Translations under genes and position numbers: made by a program | Shown here: positions 14,043 to 18,127 of the stretch, one piece after another | Layout of the letters: every line of letters starts with the position of its first letter | How positions within the stretch are numbered: position 1 is the first letter of the stretch | From: Candidatus Aenigmatarchaeota archaeon | GTDB lineage: Archaea; Aenigmatarchaeota; Aenigmatarchaeia; GW2011-AR5; WALA01 | Direction of reading: 5' to 3' | Length of the DNA: 18,127 nt | Assembly (NCBI GenBank): GCA_015522745.1 | Contig: WALQ01000030.1 | Location: 1 to 18,127, forward strand | The notes under the pieces: model-generated | What the model was told of the DNA's origin: nothing | The model's input: only the letters and a program-made list of their open reading frames with translations | Database searches by the model: none

Positions 14043-14429
14043 TTAGTACAAGTAGGATGTATTTACACGCTTTACCTCAACCTTTTTCCATTCATCTGAT
14101 ATCTTATTGATTATATCCACAACGGATTTATGAACTTTCTTCCAATCATTCCATACATCAGAAACGAACTTGTCGCAGTCGTCGCTGTTTTTTCCAACTG
14201 CAAGAGACATCCAAAAAATTGATTGGAGATGCGTATATATTGGAAGCATTTTCTGGCGTTCTTTCTTTGTGAACATTCCACGTATTATGACAGAATCAAA
14301 TTCATCTCCACCGTCTACGAGTTTCTCAATTATCTTTATGTCATTGCTTAAAATGTCGCGAAAATTATCCAAGGCATCACACGGCGACTTTGAACTCCCA
14401 CCGAGCTCTTTGAGTATCGATTTTTTCAT
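14043..14429 (-). CDS. Unrecognised alpha-helical protein
   Basis: A 128-residue protein that looks largely helical (for example DALDNFRDILSNDIKIIEKLVDG and VSDVWNDWKKVHKSVVDIINKISDEWKKV), with two Cys and several Trp and no clear membrane segment or motif. The ATG lies 24.5 nt from a TTTAAA that is shared with UMP kinase on the other side, which supports it as a real, leaderless gene. No family recognised. Confidence 0.65.
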   Translation of the reverse strand: MKKSILKELGGSSKSPCDALDNFRDILSNDIKIIEKLVDGGDEFDSVIIRGMFTKKERQKMLPIYTHLQSIFWMSLAVGKNSDDCDKFVSDVWNDWKKVHKSVVDIINKISDEWKKVEVKRVNTSYLY

Positions 14430-14449
14430 AACTAAACTAATGCGCTAAA

Positions 14450-14457
14450 TTTTAAAT
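14450..14457. promoter_or_regulatory. Shared divergent box A (TTTAAA) for UMP kinase and the 128-aa gene
   Basis: TTTTAAAT is centred at 14453.5. It is 24.5 nt from the minus-strand ATG at 14429 and 25.5 nt from the plus-strand ATG at 14479, the clearest case of a symmetric box A placed between two leaderless genes in this window. Confidence 0.65.
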
Positions 14458-14478
14458 TCATACGTGAGAAATTCTATT

Positions 14479-15129
14479 ATGTCAAAAATTGTTGTTAAGA
14501 TCGGCGGGTCTATTTCTATCGGCGAAAACGGTCCCATAAGGTCGTATTTCGAGCGTCTTGTTCCTGTGCTGAAGAAGGTGAAAGAGGAAAACGAGTTGTA
14601 CGTCGTCATAGGCGGCGGAAAGATAGCGAGAAATTACTACAACTCCATCAAGGACTTGCTCCCACACGATCAGGCGGAGTGGGTTCTCATAGACATTCTT
14701 CACGCGAACGGCCGGACGCTTGCGTATCTCATAGACGCGAAATTCGCCGAGCGCGAGAGCGATGTGAACGGAGCGCCGTTGGTCGCATCTGGATTCGAGC
14801 CGGGGCACAGCAGTGACGGAACGGCAGCGATAATAGCGGAGAAGGTGCGCGCGGACAAGATTATAATACTCACGGACGTCGACGGCGTTTACACAAAGGA
14901 CCCGAAAAAAATTGAGGACGCCGAGCTCATCGAGTCCATAAAGTTCGAGGACGCGCTCTCATTGTCACAGGACGGAGCTCCGGTAAATTACGGCGTTGTT
15001 GACAAGACCGCTCTTGAAATCATATCGAAGAATCGAATAACGACGCACATAGTCGGAAGCGACCCGGAGAACATAATCCGCGTTCTCAATGGGGAGAAGA
15101 TAGGGACGACCATAGAAGCCCTTTCTTAA
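14479..15129 (+). CDS. pyrH: Archaeal-type UMP kinase
   Basis: Amino-acid-kinase-fold enzyme converting UMP to UDP with ATP. N-terminal KIVVKIGGSI, YVVIGGGKIARNYY, the nucleotide region LHANGRTLAYLI, the acceptor site GFEPGHSSDGTAAIIAEKV and LTDVDGVYTKDPKK match the archaeal family; isopentenyl phosphate kinase is less likely given the PGHSSD motif. ATG 14479 (216 residues) is favoured over GTG 14464 by the box A spacing. The gene is markedly more GC-rich than its neighbours. Its last codons and TAA stop lie inside a palindromic repeat (15115-15143), so the last three residues (Ala-Leu-Ser) come from the repeat. Confidence 0.9.
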   Translation: MSKIVVKIGGSISIGENGPIRSYFERLVPVLKKVKEENELYVVIGGGKIARNYYNSIKDLLPHDQAEWVLIDILHANGRTLAYLIDAKFAERESDVNGAPLVASGFEPGHSSDGTAAIIAEKVRADKIIILTDVDGVYTKDPKKIEDAELIESIKFEDALSLSQDGAPVNYGVVDKTALEIISKNRITTHIVGSDPENIIRVLNGEKIGTTIEALS

Positions 15130-15157
15130 GAAGAAAGGTCTTCATCGGAAAGAAAAT
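15115..15157 (+). repeat. 43-nt palindromic repeat, copy 1 (spans the pyrH stop codon)
   Basis: The 5' arm GAAGCCCTTTCTT, loop AAG and 3' arm AAGAAAGGTCTTC form a hairpin (15115-15143) with one mismatch in 13 pairs. The tail ATCGGAAAGAAAAT resembles the tail of copies 2 and 3 (AGCGGAAAGAACTT in the intron copy). Orientation is plus, opposite to copies 2 and 3. Confidence 0.8.
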
Positions 15158-15195
15158 TTTTCTCAAAGAAGCCCTCAAAACCCTTTCTTGAAAGA

Positions 15196-15232
15196 AAAGC
15201 CTCTTTGAAAAAGAGGCTTTAGCGAGAAACCA
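15196..15232 (+). repeat. Degenerate palindromic repeat of the same family
   Basis: A perfect 11-bp hairpin (AAAGCCTCTTT, loop GAA, AAAGAGGCTTT; 15196-15220) followed by AGCGAGAAACC, which resembles the tail of the 43-nt units. A broken relative (GAAGCCCTC ... CCCTTTCTTGAAAGAAA, 15169-15195) lies just before it. Confidence 0.55.
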
Positions 15233-15236
15233 AAAA

Positions 15237-15279
15237 AAGTTCTTTCGCCTAAAGGCCTTTCTTTTGAAGAAAGGCCTTT
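15237..15279 (-). repeat. 43-nt palindromic repeat, copy 2 (just downstream of tRNA-Val)
   Basis: On the minus strand a perfect 13-bp hairpin (arms AAAGGCCTTTCTT and AAGAAAGGCCTTT, loop CAA) is followed by AGGCGAAAGAACTT. It begins 2 nt after the tRNA-Val 3' end. Its tail runs into a T-run on the minus strand (15232-15238), so the unit may double as a tRNA transcript terminator. Confidence 0.8.
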
Positions 15280-15281
15280 TA

Positions 15282-15355
15282 TGGGTCTGGGCGGATTTGA
15301 ACCGCCGACCTTCGCACTGTGAATGCGACGTCATAGCCGACTAGACCACAGACCC
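15282..15355 (-). tRNA. tRNA-Val (anticodon CAC)
   Basis: Full cloverleaf: acceptor GGGTCTG/CAGACCC with discriminator A, anticodon arm TCGCA-TTCACAG-TGCGA, T arm GGCGG/CCGCC around TTCAAAT. 74 nt, no intron, CCA not encoded. A box A (15386-15394) lies upstream. Confidence 0.96.
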
Positions 15356-15385
15356 ACTTCTGCTTTTTATAAGTCCGCGCGAAAA

Positions 15386-15394
15386 CTTATAAAA
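15386..15394 (-). promoter_or_regulatory. Box A for tRNA-Val
   Basis: On the minus strand TTTTATAAG is centred about 35 nt upstream of the tRNA 5' end, which would give a leader of around 8-10 nt. A second TATA-like string (15363-15373) is too close to the tRNA to serve it. Confidence 0.5.
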
Positions 15395-15435
15395 CTTAAT
15401 GAGCCCGACGGGATTCGAACCCGCGATCTCCTGGT

Positions 15436-15527
15436 TTCTCCTACACACGCGAAACAAAAACTTACGCTCTTCGAATCTCCGCGAAGTTCTTTCCGCTGAA
15501 GCCCTTTCTTTCTAAGAAAGGGCTTCT
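15436..15527 (-). other. 92-nt intron in tRNA-Arg at 37/38, carrying a palindromic repeat
   Basis: Anticodon-loop C32-U33-U34-C35 pairs with intron GGAG (nt -6 to -3) as the 4-bp central helix, with bulges GG|A and AA|A. Both introns in the window end GAGAA|A. Intron nt 2-44 are copy 3 of the 43-nt repeat. The remaining 3' half contains a weaker hairpin (CTTCG ... CGAAG) but no protein-coding potential. Confidence 0.85.
15484..15526 (-). repeat. 43-nt palindromic repeat, copy 3 (inside the tRNA-Arg intron)
   Basis: On the minus strand a perfect 13-bp hairpin (arms GAAGCCCTTTCTT and AAGAAAGGGCTTC, loop AGA) is followed by AGCGGAAAGAACTT. It is the same length as copy 2 and identical at about 35 of 43 positions; hairpin pairs 1-29 and 5-25 differ by compensatory changes. 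Confidence 0.85.
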
Positions 15528-15594
15528 CCGAAGCCAGGCGCCTTATCCAGACTAGGCCACGGGCCCATTACAGCAATAATATTATATTTTTATT

Positions 15595-15600
15595 TTTAAA
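15595..15600. promoter_or_regulatory. Symmetric TTTAAA between tRNA-Arg and deoxyhypusine synthase
   Basis: Centred at 15597.5, it is 31.5 nt from the tRNA-Arg 5' end (minus) and 45.5 nt from the DHS ATG (plus). A plus-strand start near 15623 would leave a leader of about 20 nt that contains GGTGAT. The wider AT-rich tract around it offers other boxes. Confidence 0.4.
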
Positions 15601-15642
15601 TGCATTTACCGTATTATCTTGAATATAAGATATGGTGATTTT

Positions 15643-16584
15643 ATGGAATACGTAAAGGACTTCAAATGGAAATACGGAACGAAAGTTTTCGATATGGTAA
15701 AGCAATTCGAAACTCTCGGATTTCAGAGCATAGAGCTCCACAAAGCCGGCGAAATAATCTACAAAATGAAAAAAGAAGGTGCGAAGATATTCCTCACATT
15801 CACATCAAACATGGGAACATCCGGACTTCGCGGGCTTTTCGCGCAGCTTGTAGAGCTTGGCATGGCAGATGCCATAGTCACGACCGCCGGCGCAATAGAA
15901 GAGGACGTAATGAAGTCAATTGGCGAGAAATTCCTGATAACGCGATTCAATGCGGACGACATAGAGCTCCACGACCGAGGTGTGAACAGAATAGGAAACC
16001 TCGCCATAACGAATGACAGCTATATGCGCTTCGAGGGATTCATAATCAACCTTCTGAGGAAGATATACAAAGAGACGCCTACCATAGGCGGAACGGAGCT
16101 CCTCAAGCGGATAGGGCTCGAGCTCAATGATGAAAACTCATTTTTGTACCAGGCAGCAAAACACAACATTCCGGTCTATTGCCCAGCCATAACGGACGGC
16201 GCCATAGGATTTCATTTATTCATGATAAAGCAAGACCACAAGGACTTTATGGTGGACATCGTGGACGATTTCAAAAAGATGATAACATCCGTGAGTCAGG
16301 ATGATAAGAAAGCTCTGATAGCACTCGGCGGAGGGACGTCGAAACATTACGCCCTCCTCGGAGCTCTCATAAACGGTGGGTTCGATTACGCTGTCTACAT
16401 AACGACTGCGCGAAGCACATCGGGCAGCATGAGCGGAGCTACAACAAACGAAGCCAAAAGCTGGGGAAAGATAAAAGACGACTCTGATTCTGTCACAGTT
16501 GTCGGCGACGTGACAATCCTTTTCCCGCTCGTCATATCGTACGCGCTCGACCGACTTCACGAAGATGGCATAATCGGTGATTAA
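15643..16584 (+). CDS. dys: Deoxyhypusine synthase
   Basis: Transfers the aminobutyl group of spermidine to a lysine of aIF5A, the first step of hypusine formation, using NAD. Motifs: LTFTSNMGTSGLRG, VTTAGAIEED, NIPVYCPAITDGAIGFH, and NEAKSWGKI containing the catalytic Lys276 (numbering from ATG 15643). ATG 15643 is chosen because GGTGAT lies four bases upstream; the frame is open to a TTG at 15619. 313 residues is a normal archaeal length. The following gene begins directly after its stop. No aIF5A gene is in the window. Confidence 0.94.
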   Translation: MEYVKDFKWKYGTKVFDMVKQFETLGFQSIELHKAGEIIYKMKKEGAKIFLTFTSNMGTSGLRGLFAQLVELGMADAIVTTAGAIEEDVMKSIGEKFLITRFNADDIELHDRGVNRIGNLAITNDSYMRFEGFIINLLRKIYKETPTIGGTELLKRIGLELNDENSFLYQAAKHNIPVYCPAITDGAIGFHLFMIKQDHKDFMVDIVDDFKKMITSVSQDDKKALIALGGGTSKHYALLGALINGGFDYAVYITTARSTSGSMSGATTNEAKSWGKIKDDSDSVTVVGDVTILFPLVISYALDRLHEDGIIGD

Positions 16585-17589
16585 ATGGCCTACTTCCTGC
16601 TTAAAAAATCCAAAGTGTTGGACCAGTATAATGAGCTCAGAAAGCACGCAGGCATTGTCGGTTACAATTTCAAAACAAATCCAATCGTCGGAAAGATAAT
16701 CGAGTCTGAAACGAAGGCGCCAATCGTAGTAAGCTCCGCCATAAGCGAGGAAAAAATATCCGAAAAAGACCGAATAATTTACATTCTTCAAGGCGAGAGC
16801 AAAAGCGAATTGAAAAAGTTATACGACAACGGAGTTGACAAATTCATCGTTGATAATGAGAACGACTTGAAAAAAGTAATAGACATTGACAATGATGTAA
16901 ATCTTTTTTTAAGGATGAAAATGAAAGAGCATACCGTTTACACGGGAAAATACTTTGTATACGGAATTAGATGGGGTAGAATAAATAACTTAATCCCTAT
17001 GTTGAGAAAAAACGAAAATATAAAAACCCTTGGAGTTCACTTCCATAGAAAAACGCAAAACATTGGGGAATGGTCACTAAAAGACGAATTTGAAGATTCA
17101 ATTGGAGAAGTGCTCGGTAATATAGATATTGTCATGATAGGAGGGGGGATACCTGTAAAGTATGCAAACTCTAATCCAGACATAAAGAGCATAATAAGAA
17201 AAATAGATGAATTTCGCGAATTTCTTAAAGACAAGAAAATAAAATTTGGTATGGAGCCCGGGAGATTCATAGCAGCACCGTCCATTGAACTCATAACAAA
17301 CGTAATCAACGCGTACGAAAGAAACCTTATACTTGACTGCTCCATATTCAATGCCTATATGGACACGTTCTTGATGAACATCCGCCTTCCCGTGAAGGGT
17401 GAAAGCGACCACGGGTACAAGTACGTCCTCAAGGGGCGCTCCCCGGATTCGCTTGACATATTCAGGTACAAGGTTTTCTTCGAGAATGAGAAACACATTG
17501 GCGATGAAATAATATTTTTAAATGCCGGCGCGTACAATTTTCACACGGATTTCGGATTCCTTCCGAGACTGCGAACGGTTATCGCTTAA
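16585..17589 (+). CDS. Fold-type III PLP-dependent decarboxylase, probably polyamine-related
   Basis: A 334-residue alanine-racemase-fold decarboxylase of the ornithine/lysine/diaminopimelate/carboxynorspermidine group. PLP lysine Lys30 in VGYNFKTNP, the strand LGVHFHRKTQ, Gly-rich GGGIP (186-190), phosphate-binding EPGRFIAAPS (224-233) and NAGAYNF near the end. The usual active-site Cys element (GPxCDSLD) reads GRSPDSLD, with Pro in place of Cys. It is shorter than typical relatives. The ATG directly follows the DHS TAA (TAAATG), with GGTGAT upstream. Because DHS consumes spermidine, the pairing suggests a role in polyamine synthesis; the substrate cannot be read from sequence. Confidence 0.85.
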   Translation: MAYFLLKKSKVLDQYNELRKHAGIVGYNFKTNPIVGKIIESETKAPIVVSSAISEEKISEKDRIIYILQGESKSELKKLYDNGVDKFIVDNENDLKKVIDIDNDVNLFLRMKMKEHTVYTGKYFVYGIRWGRINNLIPMLRKNENIKTLGVHFHRKTQNIGEWSLKDEFEDSIGEVLGNIDIVMIGGGIPVKYANSNPDIKSIIRKIDEFREFLKDKKIKFGMEPGRFIAAPSIELITNVINAYERNLILDCSIFNAYMDTFLMNIRLPVKGESDHGYKYVLKGRSPDSLDIFRYKVFFENEKHIGDEIIFLNAGAYNFHTDFGFLPRLRTVIA

Positions 17590-17768
17590 TCGGAATCTCT
17601 ATAAATTCGAGCCAAGTTGATATCTATTTTAACGTTCGGTCTGTTGTGCATATTGATTATATCTCTCGAATTATTGTAATATTCTCTGAGTCTTTCGGAA
17701 ACAAATTTTTCGTATGCACTTTCCGTGAGCGGATTTTCCCCGAGCTCCGTTCCATTTTCATATTCCAC
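17586..17768 (-). CDS. Small hypothetical protein downstream of tRNA-Glu
   Basis: About 60 residues from GTG 17768 (alternatives TTG 17771 and TTG 17795), with GGGGTGG shortly upstream. The sequence (TELGENPLTESAYEKFVSERLREYYNNSRDIINMHNRPNVKIDINLARIYRDSD region) has a natural mix of acidic, basic and aromatic residues. It encodes its Glu-Leu pair with GAGCTC, as most real genes here do. Its stop overlaps the decarboxylase stop. No family recognised. Confidence 0.5.
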   Translation of the reverse strand: MEYENGTELGENPLTESAYEKFVSERLREYYNNSRDIINMHNRPNVKIDINLARIYRDSD

Positions 17769-17814
17769 CAAACCACCCCATAAATTTCTAGACAAGCTAG
17801 ATAAACCATTTCAA

Positions 17815-17889
17815 TGCTCCGGGCGGGATTTGAACCCACGTCCCAGCCTCGAGAGGGCCGAATCCTTGACCGGACTAGACTACCGGAGC
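17815..17889 (-). tRNA. tRNA-Glu (anticodon CUC)
   Basis: Acceptor GCTCCGG/CCGGAGC, discriminator A; anticodon arm CGGCC-CTCTCGA-GGCTG; T arm GTGGG/CCCGC around TTCAAAT; 4-nt variable loop. 75 nt, no intron, no encoded CCA. Its first base follows the coaD stop codon with no gap, and no promoter fits between them, so it must be cut out of the coaD transcript or be transcribed from inside coaD. Confidence 0.95.
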
Positions 17890-18127
17890 TCACTTCTTCT
17901 TTCTTTTGTTTGAAATATTTTTAAGTCTTTTGAGTCTTCGCCTTATATCGCTTGATGATATTTTCTTTCCATTACGCATAAAATACGGCAAGACGAATAC
18001 GTTCATTTCTTTTCTTCCCAGAAATCGCCTTTTTTCATTTATCATATTGACGTTATCAAGCGTGTCTTTCGTCGCAACAATTGCATCCGCATCTTCTGTG
18101 AGACAGAACCCATAAACGTCCTCTATT
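17890..18127 (-). CDS. coaD: Phosphopantetheine adenylyltransferase, C-terminal part (cut by window edge)
   Basis: The last 78 codons of a minus-strand gene that continues past the window; it is not obvious at first because no start codon is inside. The visible protein runs IEDVYGFCLTEDADAIVAT, TLDNVNMINEKRR, VFVLPYFMRNGKKISSSDIRRR and a Lys-rich end. The DAIVAT/INxxR/ISSxxIR pattern is that of the archaeal enzyme joining 4'-phosphopantetheine and ATP in coenzyme A synthesis. The TGA touches the tRNA-Glu 5' end. Confidence 0.8.
   Translation of the reverse strand, partial: IEDVYGFCLTEDADAIVATKDTLDNVNMINEKRRFLGRKEMNVFVLPYFMRNGKKISSSDIRRRLKRLKNISNKRKKK

Larger units (their letters stand above)
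15400..15566 (-). tRNA. tRNA-Arg (anticodon UCG) with a 92-nt intron
   Basis: Acceptor GGGCCCG pairs with CGGGCTC (one G-U), discriminator A. D stem GCCT/AGGC, T arm GCGGG/CCCGT around TTCGAAT. The anticodon stem CCTGG has its partner CCAGG 92 nt further on than a normal loop allows. Removing 15436-15527 gives CCTGG-CTTCGGA-CCAGG, anticodon UCG with G37, and a 75-nt mature tRNA. No CCA encoded. A TTTAAA about 31 nt upstream (15595-15600) may be its box A. Confidence 0.93.

Noticed and set aside
14479..15129. Isopentenyl phosphate kinase as the identity of the amino-acid-kinase-fold gene
   Set aside because: The PGHSSD and TDVDGVYTKDP segments and the size match archaeal UMP kinase better.
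15115..15279. Simple intrinsic terminators as the full explanation of the hairpins
   Set aside because: An equally well-formed copy lies inside the tRNA-Arg intron, where termination would destroy the tRNA.
15086..15334. A minus-strand open frame of 82 codons over the repeat patch
   Set aside because: It runs through the tRNA-Val gene, the hairpins and the end of pyrH; the Phe/Lys-rich translation is what the repeats give in any frame.
15115..15526. A CRISPR-like array
   Set aside because: Copies are in both orientations, unevenly spaced and separated by tRNA genes; there are no spacers of constant length and no cas genes.
17657..17893. A 78-codon minus-strand open frame covering tRNA-Glu and part of the small hypothetical gene
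   Set aside because: Most of its N-terminal half is the tRNA sequence itself, and its other half is a different frame of the better-looking small ORF.

Overview
The window is archaeal chromosome. It encodes RNase P proteins of the Rpp30 and Pop5 type, aIF2-beta, a replication factor C large subunit, RNA polymerase subunits Rpo3 (RpoD) and Rpo10 (RpoN), archaeal/eukaryal ribosomal proteins (eL8, eL18, eL24, eS1, eS28), free-standing Bud32, deoxyhypusine synthase and tRNA introns at 37/38. The DNA is AT-rich, genes are tightly packed, and ribosome-binding sites are of the GGTGAT/GGAGG type. A small-genome archaeon (DPANN-like) is possible, but that is inference; no marker here fixes the lineage.

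Layout. 1-380: 3' part of an unrecognised membrane-type ORF. 377-1677 (minus): an NSUN-type RNA m5C methyltransferase and a PUA-like partner, coupled by TGATG. 1736-2822 (plus): the RNase P pair rnp3-rnp2. 2806-3852 (minus): aIF2-beta, a DUF424-like protein and a small pilin-like membrane protein. 3903-4991 (plus): rfcL. 4994-11754 (minus): a nearly uninterrupted information-processing cluster, in transcription order uS15, Bud32, DHH/RecJ-like nuclease, eL8, eS28, eL24, uS13, uS4, uS11, RpoD, tRNA-Leu, eL18, uL13, uS9, RpoN. 11883-12464 (plus): eS1. 12484-13966 (minus): a fused MNT-HEPN nucleotidyltransferase and a two-helix membrane protein. 14043-14429 (minus): an orphan ORF. 14479-15129 (plus): UMP kinase. 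15115-15566: a repeat-rich patch holding tRNA-Val(CAC) and an intron-containing tRNA-Arg(UCG). 15643-17589 (plus): deoxyhypusine synthase and a fold-III PLP decarboxylase, a likely polyamine/hypusine operon. 17586-18127 (minus): the C-terminal part of archaeal phosphopantetheine adenylyltransferase, tRNA-Glu(CUC) abutting its stop codon, and a small ORF.

The most notable observations are these. (1) A palindromic repeat of about 43 nt (13-bp stem, 3-nt loop, 14-nt tail) occurs in at least three copies within 420 bp. One copy forms the UMP kinase stop codon, one follows tRNA-Val, and one lies inside the tRNA-Arg intron; two stem positions covary between copies. (2) All five divergent gene pairs have a self-complementary TATA core between them, and in three the core is about 25 nt from the start codons on both sides, as if one TBP site served two leaderless genes. 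(3) The hexamer GAGCTC occurs about 33 times where about 2 are expected. (4) tRNA-Leu(UAA) carries a 15-nt intron. (5) The decarboxylase has Pro where the fold-III family normally has its catalytic Cys.
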